Origin: Natrinema versiforme
Lineage (GTDB): Archaea; Halobacteriota; Halobacteria; Halobacteriales; Natrialbaceae
DNA length: 64,000 nucleotides
Assembly (NCBI RefSeq): GCF_005576615.1
Contig: NZ_CP040330.1
Span: 2,418,001-2,482,000 of the forward strand
Direction: 5' to 3'
This document shows positions 1 through 8,489 of the stretch, in pieces. The notes beneath the pieces are model-generated. The model was not told where the DNA came from and did no database searches. It worked only from the letters and a program-made list of their open reading frames with translations. Made by a program: the position numbers and the translations under genes. The stretch's first letter is position 1. Every line of letters begins with the position of its first letter.

Positions 1-444
1 GGTGCCGTGGCGGACCTCGATCGGCGCGTCGATCGCGTCGATCAGTTCGCGACAGCCGTCGACGCCGTGGTTCACCGCCGGGAAGCCGTTGAGCGTGTCG
101 TCGCCCGTCTCGAGGGCCTTGTCGAGGCCCTGCTGGGCCTTCTCGTACTCGTTGTCGCGCGTATACGAGTCGATGGTGGTCGGCAGGAGATCGGCCTGCC
201 CCTCCTGATGGAGGTATCGCAGCAGTTCGATCTGGTCGTCGAGCCGGGGGACGCCGGCCCGCGGTTGGAGGAGGGGTTTGTCGGCCGACTCGAGGATGTC
301 GGCGAATCGCTTGTGATCCGGCAGCGACTCGTGGTACTCGATGGCTTCCTCGAAGTCGACGGCTTCGCCCGTCGGCCAGTTCGACCGAATTTCCTCGTCG
401 ATACGCCGTAGCTCGTCGGACGGAATCCGTTCGTCTCGTATCAT
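1..444 (-). CDS. glmE: Methylaspartate (glutamate) mutase epsilon subunit, N-terminal part
   Basis: This is the large catalytic subunit of coenzyme-B12-dependent glutamate mutase, which interconverts L-glutamate and threo-3-methylaspartate in the methylaspartate cycle. Only the first 148 codons lie in the window and the gene runs off the left edge. The start ATG at 444-442 directly follows the glmS stop (TAG at 447-445), so the two subunits are translationally coupled. The visible protein begins MIRDERIPSDELRRIDEEIR and contains FPAVNHGVDGC and IEVRHGT, close to the conserved NHG and RHG blocks around the substrate pocket of GlmE proteins. Identification rests on these blocks and on the glmS partner upstream. 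Confidence 0.88.
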   Translation of the reverse strand, partial: MIRDERIPSDELRRIDEEIRSNWPTGEAVDFEEAIEYHESLPDHKRFADILESADKPLLQPRAGVPRLDDQIELLRYLHQEGQADLLPTTIDSYTRDNEYEKAQQGLDKALETGDDTLNGFPAVNHGVDGCRELIDAIDAPIEVRHGT

Positions 445-885
445 CTAGGAACTAATCGTGGCGCGTTCCGACTCCGTCGGTGTGATCTGGAGATCCTCGC
501 GCAGCGCGGCGACCGCGTCTTCGGGATCGGTTTCGGAGTCGAAGACGCGGTCGAACCCGAGCTCCCGGAAGGTCTTCCGGGTCTGCTCGAAGTCGTCCTG
601 TCCGACGGCGAGGTTGCCGCCGATGTAGCTGACCGCGTCGACGCCCCGCTCCTCGAGGACGCCGTGGAATCCCTGACAGTCCTGCTCGGCGTGGCCGTAG
701 AGCGACGAGACCAGTACAGCCTGTGCGTCGTGGGCTACCGCAGCCTCGGCGAACTCCTCTTGGGAGGTCTGAACGCCGAGGTTCACGACATCGAAGCCGG
801 CTGCACTGAAGGCTTGCTCTAAGATTGTGATGCCAACGACGTGGGCATCGGAGCCGATCACGCCGAGGACGACCGTTTGGGACAT
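445..885 (-). CDS. glmS: Methylaspartate (glutamate) mutase sigma subunit, B12-binding
   Basis: This 146-aa protein is the small cobalamin-binding subunit that carries coenzyme B12 to GlmE. The diagnostic DxHxxG motif is at residues 13-18 (SDAHVVG), with the cobalt-ligating His15. The downstream VSSLYGH and YIGGNL segments match the Ser and Gly-Gly loops that hold the nucleotide tail. The Met at 885 is preferred over in-frame Mets at 900 and 927 because a TTTATA box at 916-911 places transcription initiation at that ATG, giving a leaderless message. It is the first gene of the glmS-glmE operon and diverges from the CoA-transferase of the same cycle. Confidence 0.92.
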   Translation of the reverse strand: MSQTVVLGVIGSDAHVVGITILEQAFSAAGFDVVNLGVQTSQEEFAEAAVAHDAQAVLVSSLYGHAEQDCQGFHGVLEERGVDAVSYIGGNLAVGQDDFEQTRKTFRELGFDRVFDSETDPEDAVAALREDLQITPTESERATISS

Positions 886-910
886 CGTGTTCGGAACCAT
901 GAGGAACTCG

Positions 911-916
911 GGTATA
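911..916 (-). promoter_or_regulatory. TATA box of the glmSE operon
   Basis: TTTATA on the minus strand, centred about 28 nt upstream of the chosen glmS ATG (885). This is the normal haloarchaeal distance for a leaderless transcript. Confidence 0.6.
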
Positions 917-1060
917 AACTTAATCATCTTCCATGATAATACTCCTTATACATCCTAACAGCGTCCCTATGGCGATCGTTCACACTCAACGCGATGCTCG
1001 AGGATAACTTCATGATCGATAGTAAAGTTTAGGTGCTGGTTTCGCAAGGTGGCTACACAC

Positions 1061-2233
1061 ATGGGAGCACTCTCGAACCTTCGCGTCGTGGATCTGACCC
1101 AGGTGCTCGCTGGGCCGTACTGTACGATGCTGCTCGCGGACCTCGGAGCGGACGTCGTCAAGATCGAGCGACCGGGCGGCGATATGATCCGGTCGAACCC
1201 GCCGTTCGTCGACGATCCCGAGGAAGAAGCCTACGGCGGCTACTTCCAGAGCGTCAACCGCGGCAAGAAGAGCATCGAACTGGACTTCGGCGAGGAGGAA
1301 GACCGCGAGGACTTCCTCTCGCTCGTCGAGGAGGCCGACATCGTCGTCGAGAACTACCGTTCGGGCACGATGGAGAAGTACGGGCTGGGCTACGAGACGC
1401 TGACGGAGTACAATCCGGACCTCATCTACTCCTCGATCCGGGGCTTCGGCGACCCGCGGACGGGCGAAACCGAGCGGCAGGGCCAGCCCTCCTTCGACCT
1501 CATCGCGCAGGCGCTGGGCGGCGTCATGGAGACCACCGGCCAGCCCGACGGCCCGCCCACGAAGACCGGTCCCGGCGTCGGCGACCTCTTTACCGCGACG
1601 CTGAACTGCATCGGCATTCTGGCCGCCGTGAACCACCGCGAACAGACCGGCGAGGGCCAGTACGTCGACACCGCCATGTACGACTCGATGCTCAGTTTCA
1701 CCGAGCGCGCCATCTACCAGCAGTCCTACACCGGCGAGGCCCCCACCCGCCGGGGTAACTCCCACCCGACGCTGTTCCCCTACGACGCCTTCGAAACCGC
1801 CGACGGCTACGCCGTCATCGCCGCGTTCAACAACAACCACTGGGCCGAACTCTGCGACGTGATGGGCCGCGAGGACTTGGCCGAGGAGTACCCCACGACC
1901 CCCGAACGACTCGAGCACCGCGAGGCCCTCCGCGAGGAACTCGCCGCGTGGGCCATCGAGCAGACGAACGACGAACTCGTCGGCGCGCTCGAGGGACGGG
2001 TCCCCGCCGCCCCGGTCCAAACTACCGAGGAGATCTTCGACGATCCACATGTCGCCGCTCGAGACATGCTCGTGCCGGTCGAACAGCCGGGTGCCGACAG
2101 GGACGTCGAGATCGCGGGCAACCCGATCAAGATGAGCGAGACGAACCCCGAGCCCCGCGGTCGCGCGCCACTGTTAGACGAGCACCGCGAGGAAGTGCTG
2201 GGTAAGGACGCGGAGACGACAGCCGACGACTAA
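1061..2233 (+). CDS. mct: CaiB/BaiF CoA-transferase, probably succinyl-CoA:mesaconate CoA-transferase
   Basis: This is a 390-aa class III CoA-transferase. The N-terminus GALSNLRVVDLTQVLAGPYC is the family's nucleotide-binding start. The catalytic aspartate that forms the glutamyl-CoA-type anhydride should be the Asp in PGVGDL (about residue 175), followed by the typical EGQYVDTAMYDSML block. Because it diverges from glutamate mutase glmS, the likely reaction is CoA transfer from succinyl-CoA to mesaconate, the step after methylaspartate ammonia-lyase. That specificity is inferred from context. A GTG at 1049 is also in frame, but the AAAGTTTA box at 1024-1031 fits the ATG at 1061. Confidence 0.85.
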   Translation: MGALSNLRVVDLTQVLAGPYCTMLLADLGADVVKIERPGGDMIRSNPPFVDDPEEEAYGGYFQSVNRGKKSIELDFGEEEDREDFLSLVEEADIVVENYRSGTMEKYGLGYETLTEYNPDLIYSSIRGFGDPRTGETERQGQPSFDLIAQALGGVMETTGQPDGPPTKTGPGVGDLFTATLNCIGILAAVNHREQTGEGQYVDTAMYDSMLSFTERAIYQQSYTGEAPTRRGNSHPTLFPYDAFETADGYAVIAAFNNNHWAELCDVMGREDLAEEYPTTPERLEHREALREELAAWAIEQTNDELVGALEGRVPAAPVQTTEEIFDDPHVAARDMLVPVEQPGADRDVEIAGNPIKMSETNPEPRGRAPLLDEHREEVLGKDAETTADD

Positions 2234-2320
2234 GGCGACTATCTACGACGGATCGTCGGCTGAGTCTTCGGTTTGGCGATCACGTCCGATTCAGACACAC
2301 CTTACCGCATCGATCTCGGC

Positions 2321-3667
2321 TTACAAAATCTCCTGTATCACAGCCGCCAACTCCTGTTCCAACTCCGCCGCCTGCAGTATCGTCACCGGGTTTTCGGATT
2401 GTTCTTCGAGCGACGCAGTCTCCTCGTCTAAATCCTGAACGACGAGCAGTCCGTTCCAGCCCGACCCGAAGTAGCTCTCGTCGTCGTTCCCGAAGACGTA
2501 GTCTTCGTTGACTCGGAGGAAGGCGAGGTACTCCAGCGTCTCTTTGATTCCGCGGCGGATCGTCTCCTCGTTCGTGCTGTTTTTCACTTCCACGATTAGA
2601 TACTCGTGCCGGTCGTCCGACTCGGAGATGATCTCGAGGACGATGACATCGGGACGACCCGTGTGGTTTCGGAAGTCTCGACCGAAGTAGTCGCCGGCGA
2701 TGTCCTGTGCCGTGAGCTGTACTTCGTCGGTCCGCGAGAGTTCCTCCTGTTCTTCATCGGGGACGGCGACGAAAGACAGATTTCGGTCGGACGCAGAGTT
2801 GTCGTGGTAGAGAGCGATTTTCTTGTCGCCGTCGAAGCGAGCCACCTCTTGTCGACCCGTTGCGATAGTCTTGAACTCCGGCTGGCTCTCCTGTAACCGC
2901 TCGAGCGTCGCGACGAACCGAAAGAGGACGTAGAGTTCGAAGAGCGAGTCCTGATCGTCAGGTGCGATCGCCGTTTCCTCGAGAAGGTCTCGGATTTCGT
3001 CCGAATCGCCCTCGAACAGCCGCTCTCGAGATTTGAGCAGCGAGGCGGCCTCGCGGTACACTTCCTGTCGCGAATTCGCGGCGGTCGTCAGCATCCGCTC
3101 GGTGGGCTCGTAGGTGTCCGGGTCGCGAATCCGTCGAACGTGGACGTTTCGCTCGACGATTCGCTGTAACTCGTCGATGAGGTTCTCGTTGCCCTTCCAC
3201 GTCTCTTGGACCCAGTCGTACTCCCCGCGAAGGTACTCTTCGGCCTCGCGGATCGTCGTGTGAACAACCGAAATCAGTCGTTTGAGAACGATGTTTTCGG
3301 GAATATCGTAGTCTATCGATCGGTTGTCACAGACGAAAATCGACCGGTCTCGCGGGTGTTCGGAATAGCGCTTCTTGATCGTCTCTCCCCAGTTGATTCG
3401 TCCATCGACAGTACCGCGCCGCGTTCGCGATGTCGTCTGCGTTTCCGTTCGGACGCTCCGCAGATGTTTCGGGAGTTCTCTGACGAACGAGACGACATCC
3501 GATTTGAGGACGAAGTGGAGATCGAGAAGCAGTTCGTACTCCTCGAACCGGTCGTCCAACTGGTCCGGTTTGATCGACTTCGCCAGTTCGCGCTCGGGGA
3601 ACGACCCGCGCATCACGTGGGCGAGGATGTCCTCGGTGAGCTGGTCGAGGAGGTCGTCCCTATTCAT
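2321..3667 (-). CDS. mcrC: McrC-like PD-(D/E)XK nuclease subunit of a modification-dependent restriction system
   Basis: This 448-aa protein is the likely nuclease partner of the upstream McrB-like GTPase. The catalytic PD-(D/E)XK core is visible near the C-terminus: Asp340 in HTGRPDVIVLE, then Glu360 and Lys362 in YLIVEVKNS, with a preceding SLFELYVLFRF helix (about 241-251) typical of McrC. The N-terminal half is all-helical and probably binds the McrB ring. Its ATG (3667) overlaps the mcrB stop by 8 nt, so the pair is one operon. Known McrBC complexes cut DNA carrying modified cytosine; the target here is unknown. Confidence 0.82.
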   Translation of the reverse strand: MNRDDLLDQLTEDILAHVMRGSFPERELAKSIKPDQLDDRFEEYELLLDLHFVLKSDVVSFVRELPKHLRSVRTETQTTSRTRRGTVDGRINWGETIKKRYSEHPRDRSIFVCDNRSIDYDIPENIVLKRLISVVHTTIREAEEYLRGEYDWVQETWKGNENLIDELQRIVERNVHVRRIRDPDTYEPTERMLTTAANSRQEVYREAASLLKSRERLFEGDSDEIRDLLEETAIAPDDQDSLFELYVLFRFVATLERLQESQPEFKTIATGRQEVARFDGDKKIALYHDNSASDRNLSFVAVPDEEQEELSRTDEVQLTAQDIAGDYFGRDFRNHTGRPDVIVLEIISESDDRHEYLIVEVKNSTNEETIRRGIKETLEYLAFLRVNEDYVFGNDDESYFGSGWNGLLVVQDLDEETASLEEQSENPVTILQAAELEQELAAVIQEIL

Positions 3668-6326
3668 TCACTGCCACCTGTAGCATCTCTCGAGCGGCTC
3701 GCTCGAGCAGGGATGCGTCGATTTCCCTGACGGCCGCGATCTCCTGTACGATCTTCCGTCGCTTCGGCACGCCCTCGAGTTGGGGGAAGACGTAGCTGAT
3801 GACCGCTTGCGTGAGATGGTACTCGAGTTCGTCCTCCGGATGCTGATTGACGTATCGCAGGACATCCTCGATGATCGCGGGGCCGATCGATCGTTCCTCG
3901 ACGGCGTGGTTCGTCTCCCGCCATACGCGACCGATGGCCATCGCTTCGGGGCGATCGATCTCGAGATCCCACGCGTTCGCGTAGTCGTAGACGAGTTGCT
4001 CCAATCGCTCTTCGTCCGTCCGGTCCTCGGGGAGTTCGGGTGCGGGAACGCGGATAAACGCGAACCGACGCATGAACGCGTAGCTCATCTCGTAGAGCGA
4101 TGTCTTGTCGTAGGTGTTCATCGTCGCAAAGATACGCCACGAATTCGGGACGAGGTACTGATGGGCTGCGGGGCGGGCAGCACCGTCGTCGGTCGTCGTC
4201 ACCTCGATCTCGCGGCCATTTTTGGTGTAGGGAAGCTGGACCGACTGCCCCGAGAGAACGGTGAAAAGCTGGCCGAACGCTTTGTCGATATCGGCGCGGT
4301 TCAGTTCGTCGATGATGAGTAATTCGTTCGACTGGGCTCCCGTCCGGTTGTTCTTGAGGCGGTTGAGGACGATCCCCGGCGTGAACGCGAGATCGTCGCC
4401 GTCACCGCTGCCCTCGGATTCGTTCGGCATGTATCCGCCGACCGTATCGAACGTCGACCAGTCGGCGGTCGCCGTCGTCATTTCGAACCCCGAATACAGA
4501 GACGGATACGTCTCCGCGAGCGAGGAACAGACCCGGCGGGCGATCTCCGTCTTCCCGGTTCCCGGTGGCCCGGTCAGGAGAATGTGCTTGCCGGACGTGA
4601 GTGCCGTCGTGATCTGCTCGAGGATTCGCTCGCCCTGATCGTCCGGGAAGTAGAGCCCCTCGAGCGGATCGGACCGAATCGAACCGCGATACGGTTTGTG
4701 AACGTTGACTGTCGGGACTTCACTCAGTTCATCTGCGAGCGCGTCGACGAGCGCCATCGGCCGTTCGTAATCGATTTCCCCGTCGTCGGTTCGAAACGTC
4801 GCGTACTGCGACTGGACCGGGAATTCGGTATCGGCGACCGCCGCACAGAGACTGTTCGCTCGGTCGATCGGAAGGAGGTTCGCCGTCAGCGCGGCGGACT
4901 CTCGATCGATTATCGATGGCGTCTTTTCAGTGATCGATCGAGACGTATCGATATCGTCGACCGAACCGGTGAGGAACAGCCGGTCGAACGTTGCGACCAG
5001 CGGGTACGACTCACCGGCCTCGTGCTCGTCCCGCCACCACGGCTCGTCCTTCTCGAACCACTCACCGAGAATCCCGACGCCGATGATGCCGTTCGGCTGC
5101 CGATCAAACGCCTCGCTCGACGGCTCCGCACGAGCGTGGAGGATCGCAACGTCGCCTTCCGAGAGGTCCGCCCACCGGCTCCGATGGTCCGCGTCGAAAG
5201 ACACTGCGCTGTATTCGAGGCTCGTTAGCCAGTAGTCACACGGTGCAGTGAACGCGTATACCTCCGGTGATGTCGACCGGATGTGGGACAATACCGGATG
5301 GCTACTGTCCGTCAGTTCGAATTCCGGTTCCGTCTCTGTCTCCGTTTCGGTCTCGACGGTGTAGGTATCGCGGAGAATGCTGTTCAGTCGGGGTTGGCTC
5401 AGCACGCCCCCGTCGTGGTCGATCTCGTTCTGCAGAATACGGATCCAACAGCAAAAGAGGGTTTTCGCCGGTGCAAACGAGTGGAGGGACCGGACACCGA
5501 GTTCGTCGGCGGTCTCCTCGAGTTCGGGTTCGATCGACTCGTAGATACGCCGTAGTTGATCGAACGTTGCGGCAGTGCTCGCAGAGACGCTATCGGACGG
5601 TTTGAACCCGGTGAGCGCAGCCGACCACTCGGAGATGAGTACCTCCCCGAGACGGGTTTTGAGCCACGTCGTGTCGCTCGCAGACTCCTCGAGCCGAGTC
5701 CGAACATCGGTTATCGCCGCGTCGAACGTTTCGTATTCGCCGACCGATTCGGGCGGATAGATCCTGTTGCCGCGGATTTGTTCGATGAACTCAGCGATCG
5801 AATCGTACGCTGTGAAAAACGTCGATCCGTTGCGACCGAAGTTGATGGCGCTGAACGTATCGTTCGGCCACCCTCGGAAGCCGAGCGTTTCCCAGAAGGT
5901 CGCCCGGTCCAGCGTCGTCTCGTAGATCGGGTCGAGAAACATCACGTGCGGATACGAGGCGTCCGTCACCTCGCCCCACCCGATCGCATCCGTGAACTCC
6001 GCTGCCGTCTCCGCGTCCAGAATCGTCGCGTGGTCGATACGGGCGAGAAGCGTATACTCACCGCCGTGGCGGCCGTCGCGATCCGCAAACAGGAGATAGT
6101 CGCCCGCCTCGGCCGGTTCGCTCTCTCGATTTCCCCAGACGCGAAGCGTCTCGTGCTCGAGCGGGATATCACAGAGACCGGCGAGTCGATCCCGACGAAC
6201 GCCGTCGACGACGGTTCGCTCGAAATTGGTTCGAATCGGTTCGTCGTTCGCCGTCTTTATCGGAACCTGATAGACAGTTGGCGGATCGGCATCCGTTTCA
6301 TCAGCCCCCGAGCGTCCCGCACCCAT
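3660..6326 (-). CDS. mcrB: McrB-like AAA+ GTPase with two N-terminal EVE/PUA-like domains
   Basis: This is an 888-aa motor subunit. Residues ~15-170 form an EVE-like module (AGDYLLFADRDG, YTLLARIDHA, PHVMFLDPIYE, FSAINFGRNG). Residues ~200-320 are helical. Residues ~350-460 look like a second EVE/PUA-like module (YWLTSLEYSAV, LSEGDVAILHAR, IIGVGILGEWFE). The McrB motor follows, with Walker A LLTGPPGTGKTEIARR (about 583-598), Walker B LLIIDELNRAD (about 669-679), the McrB-type guanine motif MNTYD and an MRRF arginine segment. EVE domains in restriction enzymes read modified bases, so two in tandem suggest a composite recognition surface (inference). TTTATA at 6360-6355 supports a near-leaderless start at 6326. 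Confidence 0.85.
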   Translation of the reverse strand: MGAGRSGADETDADPPTVYQVPIKTANDEPIRTNFERTVVDGVRRDRLAGLCDIPLEHETLRVWGNRESEPAEAGDYLLFADRDGRHGGEYTLLARIDHATILDAETAAEFTDAIGWGEVTDASYPHVMFLDPIYETTLDRATFWETLGFRGWPNDTFSAINFGRNGSTFFTAYDSIAEFIEQIRGNRIYPPESVGEYETFDAAITDVRTRLEESASDTTWLKTRLGEVLISEWSAALTGFKPSDSVSASTAATFDQLRRIYESIEPELEETADELGVRSLHSFAPAKTLFCCWIRILQNEIDHDGGVLSQPRLNSILRDTYTVETETETETEPEFELTDSSHPVLSHIRSTSPEVYAFTAPCDYWLTSLEYSAVSFDADHRSRWADLSEGDVAILHARAEPSSEAFDRQPNGIIGVGILGEWFEKDEPWWRDEHEAGESYPLVATFDRLFLTGSVDDIDTSRSITEKTPSIIDRESAALTANLLPIDRANSLCAAVADTEFPVQSQYATFRTDDGEIDYERPMALVDALADELSEVPTVNVHKPYRGSIRSDPLEGLYFPDDQGERILEQITTALTSGKHILLTGPPGTGKTEIARRVCSSLAETYPSLYSGFEMTTATADWSTFDTVGGYMPNESEGSGDGDDLAFTPGIVLNRLKNNRTGAQSNELLIIDELNRADIDKAFGQLFTVLSGQSVQLPYTKNGREIEVTTTDDGAARPAAHQYLVPNSWRIFATMNTYDKTSLYEMSYAFMRRFAFIRVPAPELPEDRTDEERLEQLVYDYANAWDLEIDRPEAMAIGRVWRETNHAVEERSIGPAIIEDVLRYVNQHPEDELEYHLTQAVISYVFPQLEGVPKRRKIVQEIAAVREIDASLLERAAREMLQVAVNE

Positions 6327-6354
6327 TGTTCTCTAAATCGAGACAGTATCTTCC

Positions 6355-6360
6355 TATAAA
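6355..6360 (-). promoter_or_regulatory. TATA box of the mcrBC operon
   Basis: TTTATA on the minus strand, about 30 nt upstream of the mcrB ATG, giving the operon its own promoter. Confidence 0.5.
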
Positions 6361-6560
6361 TCCTGTTGCGAGATCACAGGCAGTGATGGTTAAATCAACG
6401 TCTCCGACGAGAATACTGTACTCACAACTGATACTCGAGCCCCCGTTCACGGACCGACCGATCGACGGCCGATGTCGGCGAACGTGGTGGTGGTGTGGTG
6501 GTCGCGGTCGCCACCGCCGACCGGCCGGCTGTCCGCCGGGGCTCGAGTCCGAGCCCCGAC

Positions 6561-6752
6561 CTACTCCTCCCGATCGCGCTCGAGCAGTCCGGGCGGGACC
6601 GAGCAGCCACACGGACTCGCGGTGCCGGTGTGGGGACCGGTGGCGGTCACGAAGCCGACGGGCTCGCCACAGCGGGGACAGTCGGGGAGCGACGACGAGT
6701 CGGTATCGGTACTCGAGTCAGCGTCACCGCTCGAGTCGACGTCGCTACGCAT
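6561..6752 (-). CDS. Small CPxCG-type zinc ribbon protein
   Basis: This is a 63-aa acidic microprotein. After a Ser/Asp-rich N-terminal tail it carries LPDCPRCGEPVGFV and then ASPCGCSVPPG, that is CPxCG plus a C-x-C pair, consistent with a single zinc-binding ribbon. Such short CPxCG proteins are abundant in haloarchaea, and several act as regulators of motility, biofilm or metabolism, but the partner here is unknown. The start at 6752 was chosen because residues encoded further upstream are Arg-rich and unlike coding sequence. Confidence 0.62.
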   Translation of the reverse strand: MRSDVDSSGDADSSTDTDSSSLPDCPRCGEPVGFVTATGPHTGTASPCGCSVPPGLLERDREE

Positions 6753-6825
6753 TGTGATCAGGGCTCGAGTCCAGTTGCAGCGTCGAGTAGAGTCGTGTCG
6801 GGCGATTCGACGGTCGTGCGGGACG

Positions 6826-6960
6826 TTTATATCCCGGTAGAATGTACGCAATCATGGCTTGCTAACCCTCTCGGGTTGGAAGCCGAGTCTCGGGTGGTTC
6901 CAGCACCCGGGACGTTTCAGTGTCGTCCCCCGGTTCCGGAGATCGGCTTCCGTTCTAACC
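6826..6960 (+). ncRNA. Candidate short structured transcript behind a TATA box
   Basis: TTTATA at 6826-6831 is followed at the expected leaderless distance by ATG GCT TGC TAA (6854-6865), a three-residue reading frame. Next come two mutually exclusive hairpins, AACCC/GGGTT (6864-6868 with 6873-6877) and CTCGG/CCGAG (6870-6874 with 6883-6887), and then an 8-bp hairpin (6889-6896 with 6904-6911). No plus-strand gene follows for several kb, so an independent small RNA is more likely than an attenuator. The TATA sequence can also read on the minus strand, towards the zinc-ribbon gene. It matches no RNA family I recognise. Confidence 0.25.
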
Positions 6961-7200
6961 GTTGACTCGTTGTGACTTATATCTACTGCAAACGGCGTGA
7001 AAGAGACTCAGGTCGGGCGCGACCTCGAGCGAGGCTCCCGGTCTCGAACTCGAGTGGAGCGCGATTTCGTCGTCCAGAGAGACGGGTGAAATAGAGAGGA
7101 CAGTTCGATATCGACGGCTGCAGACTGACCGTTGGCTACGCGCTACACAGCGGACAAGACGATCACTCCACCACGGCGCTCGAAATGGTTCCGGCCACTC
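6912..7200. other. Intergenic region, no convincing gene
   Basis: Beyond the hairpins of the candidate RNA there is a second AT-rich TATA-like stretch (CTTATATC near 6976) but no open frame with haloarchaeal amino-acid composition on either strand. Confidence 0.4.
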
Positions 7201-7560
7201 TCACAGCGCAACTGGCGCTTCAAGCTCAGGATCAGCGTCAATGACGGCCGAAAGCTGGGGTTGCAACTGGTCGAACTGGGGGGTTGGTTCCACGAGTTTG
7301 CGTTCCTGATCGTAGTGAACGAGCGAGAGGTGTTCCAGCTTCGGGATATGCATGTGATGCAGAGAGACGCGAATCTCCCGCGATTCTTCTTCGGAAATCT
7401 CGAGTAGAGGCACATGATGGTTGTGTTTGACGATCGCCTTCGTGAGATCGTTCACCGTTAGCGACCGCTTCTCAGTTGCGAGAACTGCGAGGATGATACG
7501 GCGGTGTCGCTCTTGACACAGTTCAAGAACCGTATCGAACTCGGTGGAGGTCGTAACCAT
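7201..7560 (-). CDS. DUF7344-type winged-helix protein
   Basis: This is a 119-aa protein with a helix-rich N-terminal half (FDTVLELCQERHRRIILAVL, then LTVNDLTKAIVKHN) and a winged-helix pattern ending in HHMHIPKLEHLSLVHYDQ. This is the layout of the haloarchaeal DUF7344 family of small DNA-binding proteins that often sit beside signalling genes. It is probably a local transcription regulator. MVTTSTEFD at 7560 is the better start; an upstream in-frame Met at 7575 adds only five residues. The next gene upstream is a Bat/HTH_10 regulator on the same strand. Confidence 0.65.
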   Translation of the reverse strand: MVTTSTEFDTVLELCQERHRRIILAVLATEKRSLTVNDLTKAIVKHNHHVPLLEISEEESREIRVSLHHMHIPKLEHLSLVHYDQERKLVEPTPQFDQLQPQLSAVIDADPELEAPVAL

Positions 7561-7651
7561 GTATGGATAAAACATCTCCTTGCGGAAGAGGTGGAGTGCT
7601 GTATAGTACTACTTCAAGAGTGGCCTGGCCAGATACGCTGTCGCTCGTGAA

Positions 7652-8320
7652 TTATTCGTCGCTCTCATCGGGATGGCTGATCGTCAACGTACTCGTCACG
7701 AGATTGCTGTATGCGGCGCGAAATCGGTTTGAGAGTGTCTGTTGAGCGATCCCCAGTTGGTCCGCCAGTTCCCGCATCGTCACTGCCCGTGGGGTCTCGT
7801 AGTAGCCCGCTTCGAGCGCAGCGACCAGCGTCTCCCGTTGCGTCGGCGTGAGGTCGTACTGGGCGCTCGCCATCGGCTGTTCCTGTTCTTGGGTTCGATT
7901 GAGTTCGATCGAAATATCGTTTGCATCACAGTAGTCTTGAAATTCGGAGAGAGAGTCGTGGTTATCGAACCGCATTCGCAGTTCCCAGTCTTCCGCTTTG
8001 CCGATTGCCTGCATGAGCGTCGCCCCCAGTTCCACATATGCATAGATGATGGTCTCGACGTTGTCCGTCCACTCGGCACGATACAATCGCGCGTCCTCTA
8101 CCTCGTCGATAACAGTGGCGTTTCTCACGGAGTCATCGTTCTGAAACGCGTCTTCAAATTCCTCGTGATCGCCGCCACTCACCCAGAAATACGGCATCAG
8201 CCGATCTTCCATCGTCGCCACGACCTGCTCGATCTCGACAATCATCTGTGGCGCCTCCGTGAGTGCGTGGTTCAATGCGAGATCGTCCGACTTGACGGAA
8301 AACTCGGCGATAATGCTCAT
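7652..8320 (-). CDS. Bat-type HTH_10 transcription regulator
   Basis: This is a 222-aa regulator with the two-domain layout of short Bat-like proteins. Residues 1-155 form an alpha/beta sensor module (IIAEFSVKSDDLALNHAL, YFWVSGGDHEEFE). Residues ~160-215 form the HTH_10 DNA-binding domain with TPTQRETLVAALEAGYYETPRAVTMRELADQLGIAQQTLSNR, in line with the bacterio-opsin activator family. There is no PAS or GAF phosphoacceptor, so it probably responds to a small ligand or protein. The start MSIIAEFSV is the only well-placed Met. Confidence 0.82.
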   Translation of the reverse strand: MSIIAEFSVKSDDLALNHALTEAPQMIVEIEQVVATMEDRLMPYFWVSGGDHEEFEDAFQNDDSVRNATVIDEVEDARLYRAEWTDNVETIIYAYVELGATLMQAIGKAEDWELRMRFDNHDSLSEFQDYCDANDISIELNRTQEQEQPMASAQYDLTPTQRETLVAALEAGYYETPRAVTMRELADQLGIAQQTLSNRFRAAYSNLVTSTLTISHPDESDE

Positions 8321-8489
8321 ACCACCGGTTGGTTGGCAAGCACAATAAGTCGCGGATTCCGGGAGCCCTGCGCTCTCTGGATCGAGTGTCCGGTCCAGTA
8401 CCTGTCGAACACACGTTTCGAATCCAACGCAGAATAACGGACCCGTCTGACCGACTTCTGGGAGGGCACGAGCCGACCGCTCGACGTGA

